In this document: positions 19,441 through 28,592 of the stretch, piece by piece
How the letters are laid out: each line of letters starts with the position of its first letter
Numbering within the stretch: position 1 is the first letter of the stretch
NCBI GenBank assembly: GCA_002724315.1
Contig: PBOJ01000062.1
Span: forward strand, 1-64,000
Length of the DNA: 64,000 nt
Direction of reading: 5' to 3'
From: Planctomycetaceae bacterium
GTDB taxonomy: Bacteria > Planctomycetota > Planctomycetia > Planctomycetales > Planctomycetaceae
Program-made: the position numbers and the translations under genes
The notes under the pieces: generated by a model
Database searches by the model: none
What the model saw: the letters and a program-made list of their open reading frames with translations, nothing else
Told to the model about the DNA's origin: nothing

Positions 19441-20856
19441 ATGTTCGCCAGTGGCCGCAACCTTGTCGTCCTCGCTTTGCTCATCGGTGTCACCGGGGGG
19501 TGTGAGCCGGATACCTTCATGATCGAGACAAGGGTCCGGAGCGATGGGACAATCGAGAGAGCCATTTGCCAGCCGATGGCGAGTGTTTCCGAGGCTGTCT
19601 CCAGGCACGACGGTTGGCAGAAGACTCGCATCGTTGACAAGCCGACGGGACAGACCGCGATTCGCGAATTGAAGCCTCTGGCTGCGGACGCCGACAACAA
19701 GGACAAGGCCCATTTTTCTGCCTGGGGTCGGTTTGCTCGGGCTGCTGACATCCCGGATCACTTCGTGTTGTCGGCTGCCGGACTCGATCGGCGGGGAACA
19801 CTGGATCGCCGCTACCACCGCCGTGACCTGGGGCTGGTTGTCGAGCACACGTGGAGTGAGACCCTGGTCGATGTCGTCGAACTGGACGACCGACGTCGTG
19901 CGCGTGACGAACTGGTCAAGCTCGGTATCGACATGGCTGCCGCAACGCTCGGTCATCAGTTCGGGAAGACCTACGACTTTTCGTCCCTGGAGAAGTGGTC
20001 CCGCACCAACCTGGCGGCATTCGCTGCCGACCTGCTGGACTACGACTTGCAGGTTGCGATCCAACGTCGCGGCCATGATGATCGGCAATTGCAGTCCAGG
20101 ATCATCATCATCCTGTCCCGATACGGCCTGAAGATCACCGGAACCGATGGCCGGTTGCTGAAGGAGTGGCCCAAGGACGTGGCCGAGAAGTTCTTCATCC
20201 CGTTCGTTCGCCGGCTGCTGAAGAAACACGTCCGCGACTCGTCGGGCAAGCCCGTCGGTGACGAGGCGATTGCGGAGATCGTCGCCTTCGTGAACCAGGA
20301 GAGCGCCCCACCGGCCTGGCAGGCAGTGGTCAAGAAGCGATTCGGATCCGAAAAGGCCTTCGATGCCCGGACCAGCCAGTTGGCCACCCGGATCTGGGGG
20401 GTCTACCGTCCGCTGTTTGGAATGACTCTCTTTGGCACCAGCCGGCAGTTTGACGCTTCGATGAGTTTGCCCGGCCGGGTGGTGGAGACCAACGGGAAGA
20501 TCACGGGCGCGGGAACCGTGGTGTGGGATTTCGCAGCGAGTGAGGCTTTCCCGCTCGGATACGAGATGGGCTGCCGGAGCCTGGAGACTCGTGAACAATC
20601 CGCGGTGTTGTTGGCCAAGCTGAAACCGGCCGATCGCCTTGGTGTATTGTTGAAGCTGGTCGACCTGGTCGACGGGGACGCCGATCCGTTGACGGCGGTG
20701 TTGAGGCGTTGCGCGACAAAGAAGAGCTGGGCACCGCTGGAGGTCTATCGTCGTGGACTGGACCCCAAGAAACAGGCCAACGAGGTGAAGCGGCTGAACC
20801 GGTTGTACCGGTTGTTGGAGCTTCCGCTGTCCGGATCCGGAGGTGCTGCGACCTAG
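19441..20856 (+). CDS. lipoprotein of unknown function
   Basis: The protein has 471 residues. The N-terminus has a lipoprotein signal with a lipobox ending VTGGC near residue 21. The rest is soluble and mostly helical, with charged segments, a possible helical pair around 130-260 and a shorter beta-rich part (TLFGTSRQFDASMSLPGRVV) that could be a small barrel or sandwich. I recognise no domain or catalytic motif. ATG at 19441 is preceded in frame by a GTG at 19438. It is followed after 48 bases by aroC, which is probably coincidental. Confidence 0.82.
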   Translation: MFASGRNLVVLALLIGVTGGCEPDTFMIETRVRSDGTIERAICQPMASVSEAVSRHDGWQKTRIVDKPTGQTAIRELKPLAADADNKDKAHFSAWGRFARAADIPDHFVLSAAGLDRRGTLDRRYHRRDLGLVVEHTWSETLVDVVELDDRRRARDELVKLGIDMAAATLGHQFGKTYDFSSLEKWSRTNLAAFAADLLDYDLQVAIQRRGHDDRQLQSRIIIILSRYGLKITGTDGRLLKEWPKDVAEKFFIPFVRRLLKKHVRDSSGKPVGDEAIAEIVAFVNQESAPPAWQAVVKKRFGSEKAFDARTSQLATRIWGVYRPLFGMTLFGTSRQFDASMSLPGRVVETNGKITGAGTVVWDFAASEAFPLGYEMGCRSLETREQSAVLLAKLKPADRLGVLLKLVDLVDGDADPLTAVLRRCATKKSWAPLEVYRRGLDPKKQANEVKRLNRLYRLLELPLSGSGGAAT

Positions 20857-20904
20857 ATCGCCGGCCCCTGCCCGGTTCCCCTGGTCGTTGACTACAATCG
20901 CACC

Positions 20905-22026
20905 ATGGCCGGGAATTCGTTCGGACAGGCATTTCGTGTGACGACCGCTGGCGAGAGCCACGGGCCGGGCAACGTCGTGATCATCGACGGTGTTCCGCCG
21001 GGGCTGCCGCTTGCGGTGGAGGACCTGCGCGCCGACCTGGACCGGCGGCGTCCGGGGCAGAGTCATATCGTCTCGCAGAGAAAAGAACCTGATGACCCCG
21101 AGATTCTTTCGGGAGTCTTCGAAGGACGTACCACGGGCACCAGCCTGGCGATCCTGATCCGCAATGCCGATCAGCGCAGCCGGGATTACAGTGACATCAA
21201 GGACAAGTACCGGCCCGGTCACGCCGATTACAGTTTCGACGCCAAGTACGGTTTCCGCGACTACCGTGGAGGTGGCCGTTCGAGCGCGAGAGAGACTTCC
21301 GTGCGGGTGGCTGCCGGGGTGGTGGCCAAGACGTTGTTGGCCGAATCGTTTGGCGGAGCGGTGTGTGGCTACGTGGTCCAGGTGGGAGACATCCAGGCCG
21401 AGATTGACGATCCGGCAGCGGTGGATCCGGTGACGGTTGAAACCCTGGCCGACGGTGAGCCGAACCTGGTGCGTTGTCCGGATCATGAGGCCGCCGCGCG
21501 GATGGTGTCGCTGATCGAGGCGGTTCGCAAGGAAGGCGATTCGGTGGGAGGGGTGGCCGAGGTGGTGGCGACCGGGATTCCAGCTGGGTTGGGCGAACCG
21601 GTCTTCGACAAGATCAAGGCGGACCTCGGCAAGGCATTGCTGAGCCTGCCGGCCGTGCTGGGAATCGAATACGGAATCGGGTTCGGGTGTGCTGCGATGC
21701 GGGGCAGCGAGCACAACGACCTGTTCACCACCGATCCCGAAACAGGAGAGATCACCACCGCCAGCAATCGACACGGCGGGATGCTCGGCGGCATCACCAC
21801 CGGTCAGCCCCTGGTGTTGCGGGCGGCGGTCAAGCCGACCAGCAGTCTGCCGAAGGAACAGTCGACGGTCACCTCCGGCGGCCAGGAGACCACCATCCAG
21901 ACGCGTGGCCGCCACGATCCTTGTGTGTTGCCCAGGTTCGTGCCGATGGCCGAGGCGATGGTGGCCATCGTGTTGGCCGATCACTACCTGAGATGGCGCG
22001 GGCAGACGGGGGCCATTGGCCGATGA
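20905..22026 (+). CDS. aroC: chorismate synthase
   Basis: The protein has 373 residues. Family signatures are all visible: TTAGESHGPG near the N-terminus, the RRRPGQS loop, YRPGHADYSFDAKYGFRDYRGGGRSSARET and, near the end, RHDPCVLPRFVPMAEAM. It converts 5-enolpyruvylshikimate-3-phosphate to chorismate, with reduced FMN as cofactor. Its stop overlaps the start of the YjbQ gene (ATGA), suggesting co-translation. The upstream lipoprotein gene ends 48 bases before the ATG, so a promoter may lie in that short gap or the genes may be co-transcribed. Confidence 0.98.
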   Translation: MAGNSFGQAFRVTTAGESHGPGNVVIIDGVPPGLPLAVEDLRADLDRRRPGQSHIVSQRKEPDDPEILSGVFEGRTTGTSLAILIRNADQRSRDYSDIKDKYRPGHADYSFDAKYGFRDYRGGGRSSARETSVRVAAGVVAKTLLAESFGGAVCGYVVQVGDIQAEIDDPAAVDPVTVETLADGEPNLVRCPDHEAAARMVSLIEAVRKEGDSVGGVAEVVATGIPAGLGEPVFDKIKADLGKALLSLPAVLGIEYGIGFGCAAMRGSEHNDLFTTDPETGEITTASNRHGGMLGGITTGQPLVLRAAVKPTSSLPKEQSTVTSGGQETTIQTRGRHDPCVLPRFVPMAEAMVAIVLADHYLRWRGQTGAIGR

Positions 22027-22442
22027 CCTGGACACAGGGCCAAGTGCAGTTGCCGCCGTTGTCGCGAGGTTGGCATCTGGTGACCGATGCAGTGGTTTCG
22101 GCAGTGCCCGAGTTGGCCCAGACCGATTGCGGGGTGCTGCACGTGTTCATCCAGCACACCTCCGCGTCGCTGTCGATCAACGAGAATGCCGATCCCGACG
22201 TGCCGAGAGACCTGGAAGCGTCGATCAATGCGATTGCTCCCGAGGATTTCCCTTATCGGCATACGCTCGAGGGGCCCGACGACATGCCGGCCCACGTGAA
22301 GAACTCGCTGCTGGGATGTTCGCTGACGATCCCGGTGGCCGGTGGACGACTGGCCCTGGGGACCTGGCAGGGTATCTACCTGGTCGAACACCGGGATCAT
22401 GCCGGAGGTCGTCGACTGGTGCTGACGCTTCATGGGGAGTGA
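22023..22442 (+). CDS. yjbQ: YjbQ family protein (UPF0047)
   Basis: The protein has 139 residues, the family length. Key features are HVFIQHTSASLSINENADPDVPRDLE, the HTLEGPDDMPAHVK block and GTWQGIYLVEHRDH, which place the conserved His and Asp/Glu residues of the trimeric fold. Some members show weak thiamine-phosphate synthase activity, but the true role is open. The ATG overlaps the aroC stop. Confidence 0.93.
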   Translation: MTWTQGQVQLPPLSRGWHLVTDAVVSAVPELAQTDCGVLHVFIQHTSASLSINENADPDVPRDLEASINAIAPEDFPYRHTLEGPDDMPAHVKNSLLGCSLTIPVAGGRLALGTWQGIYLVEHRDHAGGRRLVLTLHGE

Positions 22443-22506
22443 TAAGCACCGAAATTCGCTATCGTAGGCCGACCAGGGAACCCCACTTTCGGCGAGCTTT
22501 CTCACC

Positions 22507-23778
22507 ATGAGAGTCACTCTCGACTACGGCAAAACCGGACTCGACGTCGAGTTGCCCGACGAAAACATTGTCGGCCCTTTGGCCATCCAGCCGCTGGATC
22601 CGTTGTCGGACCCTGTTGCCGCGGTCGCCGAGAAGGTCTCCAACCCGACCGGCGGGAAGCCGCTCGCCGAACTGGCGAGGGGGCGGCGTTCGGCTTGCAT
22701 CGCCATCTGCGACATCACCCGTCCGGTTCCCAACCAGGTGATTCTCGAATGCCTGCTGCCGACACTGGAACAGGCGGGTATCCCACGGGATCAGATCCTG
22801 ATCCTGATCGCCACCGGCATGCATCGTCCCAATGAGGGGGAGGAACTGGTCGAATTGGTGGGTGCCGAGATTGCCGCCAACTACCGTGTGGAAAACCACC
22901 ACGGGACGATCCGTGACGAACACACCTTCCTGGGCGAATCACCTCGTGGCGTGCCGGTCTGGATCGACAGTCGGTATGTCGAGTCAGACCTGAAGATCAC
23001 CACCGGGTTGATCGAGCCACATCTGATGGCTGGCTTCTCGGGTGGCCGCAAGCTGATCTGCCCGGGGTTGGCCGCCCTGGAGACGGTCAAGGTCTGGCAC
23101 GGACCGGACTTCATTGAACACCCGAAGGCCGATTGCGGAATCCTGGACGGGAACCCGGTGCACGAGGAGAATACGGCGATCGGGCAGATGGCCGGTTGCG
23201 ACTTCATTGTCAACGTGACGCTGGATGAGCAGCGGCGAGTTACCGGAGTGGTGGCCGGTGACATGATCGAAGCGTTCCATGAAGGGGTCGAACTGATCCG
23301 CGGGGTGGTGACCGCCGAGGTGCCCGAGGCCTGTGACGTGGTCGTGACCAGTTCGGCCGGTTATCCGCTGGACACCACGTTTTACCAGGCCGTCAAGGGA
23401 CTGACCGGGGCGCTGCCGATCGTCAAGGAGGGCGGACGCATCATCATCGCTGCCAGTCTTTCCGAGGGCGTCGGCAGTCCGGAGTTCGAGAGTCTGTTCG
23501 CAGAGAACCCGAGCCTGGACGTGTTCATGGAACGGATCCTGGGCAAGGACTATTTCGTGATGGACCAGTGGCAACTCGAGGAATTGGCCAAGGTGCTGCG
23601 CAAGGCCAAGGTCACGTTTGTCAGCGACGGTCTGACGTCCGAGCGACTGGGCGAACTCTTCGTCGAGGCGGCCACGTCGGTCGAGGACGCGGTGGCTGGG
23701 GCGCTGGAGGACTACGGTCCTGACGCGCAGATCGCGGTGATCCCCAAGGGGCCTTACGTGCTCCCGGTTGTGGCCTGA
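22507..23778 (+). CDS. larA: LarA-type nickel-pincer racemase/epimerase
   Basis: The protein has 423 residues. Lactobacillus LarA uses His108, His174, Lys184 and His200 to bind and hold the nickel-pincer nucleotide. The equivalent residues here are His106, His172, Lys182 and His198, each offset by two, in [22 protein letters not shown] and VWHGP. The TRPVP motif is near residue 71. The protein is therefore likely to be active with the same cofactor, interconverting epimers of a 2-hydroxy acid. LarA homologues vary in substrate, and it need not be lactate. The cofactor genes larB, larC and larE are not in the window. Confidence 0.88.
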   Translation: MRVTLDYGKTGLDVELPDENIVGPLAIQPLDPLSDPVAAVAEKVSNPTGGKPLAELARGRRSACIAICDITRPVPNQVILECLLPTLEQAGIPRDQILILIATGMHRPNEGEELVELVGAEIAANYRVENHHGTIRDEHTFLGESPRGVPVWIDSRYVESDLKITTGLIEPHLMAGFSGGRKLICPGLAALETVKVWHGPDFIEHPKADCGILDGNPVHEENTAIGQMAGCDFIVNVTLDEQRRVTGVVAGDMIEAFHEGVELIRGVVTAEVPEACDVVVTSSAGYPLDTTFYQAVKGLTGALPIVKEGGRIIIAASLSEGVGSPEFESLFAENPSLDVFMERILGKDYFVMDQWQLEELAKVLRKAKVTFVSDGLTSERLGELFVEAATSVEDAVAGALEDYGPDAQIAVIPKGPYVLPVVA

Positions 23779-23791
23779 GCTCGAGGGGCCG

Positions 23792-25738
23792 CTACAGCTT
23801 CGGTGGCGGGATGGGCTTCGGCGTGGGCTTGCTGGCCGGGCGAGGCTTGGGGGGAGCCTGGTACCAGCTGCGGAACGTCGCTCCGAACCGGCGTCCTTCC
23901 TCCCATTCGGCCCGCATCGCCCACGGGGTGCCCTCGTGCGTCTCTTTCACCGAGGCCAGTTGTTGCAGCGCCTCGCGGTGATAACTCCTCAACTGGTCGG
24001 CGGTGACCCCCAGGGCCTTTTCCTGTTGCACGTCGGGCATCAGGAGTTTGTCCGACCCGTGGCGGATTTCCCAGCGGTTGTGCGGTGGGTTTTTCCGCGG
24101 GATCAGTCTGGGCATGTTCTTGCCGAACTGACCCAGTGCGATGCCGTATTCGAACAGCCGGACCCGGTAGGCCATCATCTGGGCGGCCATCAGATCGTAG
24201 TTGGCTCGCCACCGCAGCGACGGTTCGGCGTCGCGGAGTGGCCGGACCGTCTCGAGTTTCTCATGGGCCAGGGCCATCAACTGCAGGACTCGTGAGATCT
24301 GCTGAAGTCGCTTGAGCACGCTGCTGGTTGACTGGACCGGGTTGACGGCAAAGTGCTCGATCTCGGGAACTTCCAGTCCCTTGTTCTGGGGACTGAATGG
24401 GTTCAACAACGCGATCGATTCGCGGATTGCCACGCGGAACTTGCTCGTGGAGACACGGTCGATGTAGGCACGTCTCGCCTCGAGATTTGGCAGGTACTCT
24501 CGCATGGTCAGTGCCGCGAACTGTTTCTTCTTGAAGTCGTTGAGGTTTTCTTCCTCGTGAGGCAACTGGAAGAAGATACCACCGGAGTCGCGGGCCAGGC
24601 GGACTTGTTCGTACGGTCCAAAGCCACTCATGTGAGAATCGAACCGTCGCCGGAAACCGTCGTAGAGCAATTGTTCGGCCGAGGGAGCCTCGGGGCCACG
24701 ACGAATCGGCAAACGGTGAACGTAACCGGTCTGAGGGTGTTTCCACCGCACGTAGGCGTAGAAATTTCCGAAGACTGATTCCCGTCCCAGGATGTAGATC
24801 GGACTCCTGTGCGTCTTGAGCACAGTCAACGCATTTTCCAGTTGGTCGGCGGCCGGCGGCAGGAACGGATCGCCGTCGTCTCCCGACTCATCGCTGACGA
24901 CAATCACTGCCACCTTGCGGCCCCTGGCCATCTTGCCGTATTTCTTCATCGCGGCCTGGATCGCAGTGCACATGTTCTCCTTGCCGGTCCGGTCGATCGG
25001 AATACGGTCGATCGCCTGCATGATCTGGCGAGGGTCCGCCGTCGGCTTGGGCGTGTGGACGTGAAATCCCGCACCAAAACTGGTCACTGCCGTCAGCAAA
25101 ATGTCGCTGTCCTTGGAAGACACACGACGACGCTTGTTGAGCTTTTCGGCGTCTTCCTGGACCAGCTTCAACTCCTCGTAGACCCTGTGCAGTCGCCCCT
25201 TCAGGTCTTCCTGGTCGTCCTTCATGCTCGCCGACTCGTCGAACATCCAGACCGCGAGAACCTTTTCGGTCCGCATCAGTCGCAGCAGTTCCTGGGTCAG
25301 CCGGTCCAGGGCTGCCCCATATCCTGCGACCAGCGCTCCCACCTCACCGGTGACCTCGGCCTCACCGAGATCCTCACCCAACTGGTCCAGCCCGGGAAGA
25401 CTGGTGTCGGCCAGCTTGATCTCGACGTCGGGCTCCTGGACAACCTGGTCGAGTTCGACCTTGGTCTGCTGGGCCAACGGAGCATTGGAACCACCGACCT
25501 GGGTTGATTGCACGCTGCCGGCTGTGAAGTTCATCGTCTCGGCGATCTTCTCCGAGTCGTCGAGTTCTTTCTCGAACTCCTCCCGATCACGTTCCTCGTT
25601 GTCCATGATCGTTTCGAGGATCGCCGGCGTCTCTCCGAGCACCAGTGGGCGGGTCAGGATCGCCAGAATCCCCATCACCACCAGGTGCACGGTGACGGAG
25701 AACAGAAACGACGACGAGCGTCCACGGTTGAAACTCAT
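23792..25738 (-). CDS. membrane-anchored von Willebrand factor A domain protein
   Basis: The protein has 648 residues. One N-terminal membrane span (about 10-30) is followed by an acidic helical stalk (about 45-130). A VWA domain runs from about 155 to 350 with the metal-ion site D167-E-S169-A-S171, a downstream T-A within GKENMCTA, and an Asp-rich SDESGDDGD loop. The remainder is helical and ends in a Pro/Lys-rich tail. The domain probably binds a partner through divalent metal on the outer face of the cytoplasmic membrane; the partner is not evident. Start ATG at 25738 is preferred over an in-frame codon 23 residues upstream because it gives a normal signal anchor. It is convergent with the larA-like gene. 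Confidence 0.82.
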   Translation of the reverse strand: MSFNRGRSSSFLFSVTVHLVVMGILAILTRPLVLGETPAILETIMDNEERDREEFEKELDDSEKIAETMNFTAGSVQSTQVGGSNAPLAQQTKVELDQVVQEPDVEIKLADTSLPGLDQLGEDLGEAEVTGEVGALVAGYGAALDRLTQELLRLMRTEKVLAVWMFDESASMKDDQEDLKGRLHRVYEELKLVQEDAEKLNKRRRVSSKDSDILLTAVTSFGAGFHVHTPKPTADPRQIMQAIDRIPIDRTGKENMCTAIQAAMKKYGKMARGRKVAVIVVSDESGDDGDPFLPPAADQLENALTVLKTHRSPIYILGRESVFGNFYAYVRWKHPQTGYVHRLPIRRGPEAPSAEQLLYDGFRRRFDSHMSGFGPYEQVRLARDSGGIFFQLPHEEENLNDFKKKQFAALTMREYLPNLEARRAYIDRVSTSKFRVAIRESIALLNPFSPQNKGLEVPEIEHFAVNPVQSTSSVLKRLQQISRVLQLMALAHEKLETVRPLRDAEPSLRWRANYDLMAAQMMAYRVRLFEYGIALGQFGKNMPRLIPRKNPPHNRWEIRHGSDKLLMPDVQQEKALGVTADQLRSYHREALQQLASVKETHEGTPWAMRAEWEEGRRFGATFRSWYQAPPKPRPASKPTPKPIPPPKL

Positions 25739-25946
25739 CTCACCGATCCCCTGTTTGGCGGGCTCCGTCCAATCGCATCCGACCCTTCCGGCTCCACGAT
25801 GACACAAAAACCGGACTCGTGCAACGTGTTCTCCACTCGCACCTACGCACCGGCATGATGGTCGCAGGTTTGCATGTGGTTCGGACAGCCGGTAGCGTCT
25901 GTCGATCGATCAACGACCAGCCCGATTGGATTTCTCGAGGACGAAC

Positions 25947-26729
25947 ATGAGACGCAGCCGCATACGGACCCGTTTGGCCAACGACGAGGCCGTGAGGATC
26001 TGTTGCCTGGGGCATTTCGTCCCCGCCTTCGTCCGCCATGCGGCCGAATTCGGGTTCGATTGCATCTGGCTGGACTTCGAACATCGCTGTTGGACCGACC
26101 GTGAGATCCAGGCGATTCTGCCCCTGTTCCATCTCTATGACATCGATTGCCTGTTGCGGGTTCCGACCACCGAGAAGACCCGGCTGTACCGTTTCCTCGA
26201 GGACGGTGCCACGGGCTTGATGGTGCCCCACGTTTCGACCGTCGAGAAGGCCCAGGAACTGGTGCAGTCGGTCAAGTTTCCACCGATCGGCAATCGCGGC
26301 ATCGATGCCGCCGGGCTGGACTGCGACTTTTCGCTTCCCGAGCATCTCGAGTATGTCCAGGAGGCGAATGACCAGACCGCGCTGGTGGTTCAGATCGAGA
26401 CGCGCGAGGCAGTGGAGAACGTCGAGGAGATTGCTGCGCTGGAAGGTGTCGACGGGTTGTTCATCGGGCCCGGTGACCTGGGCATGCGATTGGCACTGGA
26501 CGAATCGACCGACATGACCGTCGAGAGTGCCACCGAGCGTGTGGCGGCGGCCGCGGCGGCCCACGGCAAGGCGTGGGGCCGACCCGCGGCGACCGAGTTG
26601 ATGGGGCCGTTGTTCGACCAGGGCGCGCGGTTGCTGGCTCACGGCGGTGACTTCGGTGCCATCATGGATCACCTCCGCGAGTGCGGAAGCCACTTCGATG
26701 ATTTGGCCTCCAGGGGCGCTGCGGATTGA
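25947..26729 (+). CDS. HpcH/HpaI aldolase family protein
   Basis: The protein has 260 residues. The TIM-barrel class II aldolase landmarks are visible: IWLDFEHRCW, VPHVSTVEKAQE, VVQIETREAVENVEEIA and the GLFIGPGDLGMRLAL block that contains the metal and phosphate-loop region. Such enzymes cleave 2-keto-3-deoxy sugar acids or 4-hydroxy-2-oxo acids into pyruvate and an aldehyde. GAGGA sits six bases before the chosen ATG; a TTG 21 bases earlier is in frame but lacks a site. The 208 bases upstream separate it from the divergent VWA gene and contain no other gene. Confidence 0.87.
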   Translation: MRRSRIRTRLANDEAVRICCLGHFVPAFVRHAAEFGFDCIWLDFEHRCWTDREIQAILPLFHLYDIDCLLRVPTTEKTRLYRFLEDGATGLMVPHVSTVEKAQELVQSVKFPPIGNRGIDAAGLDCDFSLPEHLEYVQEANDQTALVVQIETREAVENVEEIAALEGVDGLFIGPGDLGMRLALDESTDMTVESATERVAAAAAAHGKAWGRPAATELMGPLFDQGARLLAHGGDFGAIMDHLRECGSHFDDLASRGAAD

Positions 26730-26795
26730 AGGACGGTCGGGGGACCAACCGGTTTTGCCGTCCAGTCGGATCAACGGGACTGGTAGACTGCCGGG

Positions 26796-28592
26796 ATGAG
26801 CTCTTCCGATCGTCGCCTGATGTTTCGGGGCCAACCGGTCCGGTTCGCCCTGCTGGCCGGCCTGCTGATGGTGGCCGGATGCGGTGACGACGGTCCGCCG
26901 GGGGGCGCAGGTTCGGGGAACCCGACGACCGAACCGGTTCTGTTCGAGGACGCCAATCGCGATCTGGGCGTGGACTTTTCCCACGATGCCGGTCGCACCG
27001 GTCGGTACTTCATGCCCGAGATGGTCCCGCCGGGCGTGGCGTTGTTCGACTTCGACCGTGACGGGGACCTGGATCTCTACCTGGTCAACAGTGGAGCGCT
27101 CGACGACCGCGGACAGCCTGCTCCCGATGCGGATGTCACCAACCGATTGTACCGGCAGAATCCCGACGGCCAGTTCGAGGATGTTTCCGCCGCCAGTGGG
27201 TTGGCCGATGCCGGGTACGGGATGGGTGTCGCCGTGGGGGACATCAACAACGACGGGTATCCCGATCTGTACCTGGGGAACTTTGGTCCCGACCGCCTGT
27301 TCCTGAACAAACGCGATGGCACCTTTGCCGATATCACTGCCACCGCGGGAATCGACAACTCCTCCTGGACCACCTCGGTGGCCCTGGTGGATTTCGATCG
27401 AGATGGTTGGCTGGACCTGTACGTGACCAACTACGTCGATTACCGGGCCGACACCAAGTGTCCGGACAACAGTGGGCGGCCGGATTACTGTGGTCCCCAC
27501 GTCTTTAACGGACAACCTGACCGCCTCTACCGGAATCTCGGCGTTGGCTCGACCGGCGATGACGGGTCGCCAGGTCCGCGTTTTGCCGATGTCAGTGCGA
27601 CCGCAGGAATCTCGCGGCAGGGGGGGCCGGGACTGGGGGTGGTTTGTGCCGATTTCGACGATGACGGTTGGCCCGATATCTACGTCGCCAATGATCACGC
27701 CGCCAATTTCCTCTGGATCAATGCCGGCGACGGCACATTCCGCGAGGAGGCGTTCTTTCGCGGTGGCGCACTGAGTGCCCAGGGGCGTCCCCAGGCCAGC
27801 ATGGGAATCGCATGCGGTGACATCGACGGAAATGGTCGCATCGATTTGCTGTTGACGCATCTCGAAGGCGAGAACAACGCGCTGTACCTGGGGATCGACG
27901 ACACCGGGTTTCGTGAATCGAGTCACCAGGCCGGGTTGGCCATGCCGAGCCTGGGTTTCACCGGCTTCGGCACACAGTTCCTCGACCTCGACAATGACGG
28001 CGACCTGGACCTGCTGGTTGCCAACGGGCGTGTCAGGAGGGGGACTCGCAAGATCGAAAGTCCACCTGACGAATCGGTTCCGGACTTCTGGAAGATTTAC
28101 GCCGAGCGGAACCACGTGTTTCTCAATGATGGGACGGGGCATTTTTCGCAGTGCGAAAATCCGAACGACCCGCTGCTGCGTCGAGTCGAGGTGTCACGTG
28201 GCCTGGCCACGGGCGATCTCGACAACGACGGTGATCTGGACGTGGTGGTCGGCAACACCGCCGGCCCCGTTCGGGTCTACCGCAATCAGGCAGCCGGTAA
28301 TCGTCACTGGCTGATCGTCCGAGCTGTGTTGCCCGATCAGGGAGGGCGCATGGCCCTGGGGGCCCGGGTGAAGGTGACAGCCGGAGAAACGACCGGATTG
28401 CGGTTGGTACAGCCAGCCAGCAGCTACCTGTCGTCGAGTGATCCCCGGGTGCACTTCGGACTCGGTGACGTCGATCGGGTGACATCGATCGAAGTCGACT
28501 GGCCCGATGGAACCCGGGAGGTGTTTTCGGGCGGAGACGCCGACCGGATTGTGACCGTGTCGAAGGGCACCGGGCAGGAGCCGGCCCAATGA
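26796..28592 (+). CDS. FG-GAP/VCBS repeat lipoprotein with ASPIC/UnbV domain (CRTAC1-like)
   Basis: The protein has 598 residues. A signal peptide with lipobox VAGC places the lipidated Cys near residue 29. Seven repeats with a D-x-D-x-D-G-type calcium loop follow, for example DFDRDGDLDLYLVN, DINNDGYPDLYLGN and DLDNDGDLDVVVGN, as in a seven-blade integrin-like propeller. The C-terminal ~70 residues are an ASPIC/UnbV domain (RLVQPASSYLSSSDPRVHFG and IEVDWPDGTRE). It is an extracellular calcium-dependent binding protein of unknown ligand. Its stop overlaps the start of the TPR gene, and CRTAC1-like/TPR pairs recur in planctomycetes. Confidence 0.92.
   Translation: MSSSDRRLMFRGQPVRFALLAGLLMVAGCGDDGPPGGAGSGNPTTEPVLFEDANRDLGVDFSHDAGRTGRYFMPEMVPPGVALFDFDRDGDLDLYLVNSGALDDRGQPAPDADVTNRLYRQNPDGQFEDVSAASGLADAGYGMGVAVGDINNDGYPDLYLGNFGPDRLFLNKRDGTFADITATAGIDNSSWTTSVALVDFDRDGWLDLYVTNYVDYRADTKCPDNSGRPDYCGPHVFNGQPDRLYRNLGVGSTGDDGSPGPRFADVSATAGISRQGGPGLGVVCADFDDDGWPDIYVANDHAANFLWINAGDGTFREEAFFRGGALSAQGRPQASMGIACGDIDGNGRIDLLLTHLEGENNALYLGIDDTGFRESSHQAGLAMPSLGFTGFGTQFLDLDNDGDLDLLVANGRVRRGTRKIESPPDESVPDFWKIYAERNHVFLNDGTGHFSQCENPNDPLLRRVEVSRGLATGDLDNDGDLDVVVGNTAGPVRVYRNQAAGNRHWLIVRAVLPDQGGRMALGARVKVTAGETTGLRLVQPASSYLSSSDPRVHFGLGDVDRVTSIEVDWPDGTREVFSGGDADRIVTVSKGTGQEPAQ

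Noticed and set aside
19366-22035. An 889-codon open frame on the minus strand across the lipoprotein and aroC genes
   Set aside because: It is antisense to two well-supported genes, its translation is His/Arg/Gln-rich and has no recognisable domain, and long antisense frames are expected at this GC content.
25740-28142. An 800-codon minus-strand frame across the aldolase and CRTAC1-like genes
   Set aside because: It lies opposite genes with clear motifs (HpcH signature, seven calcium loops, lipobox) and has no recognisable domain of its own.
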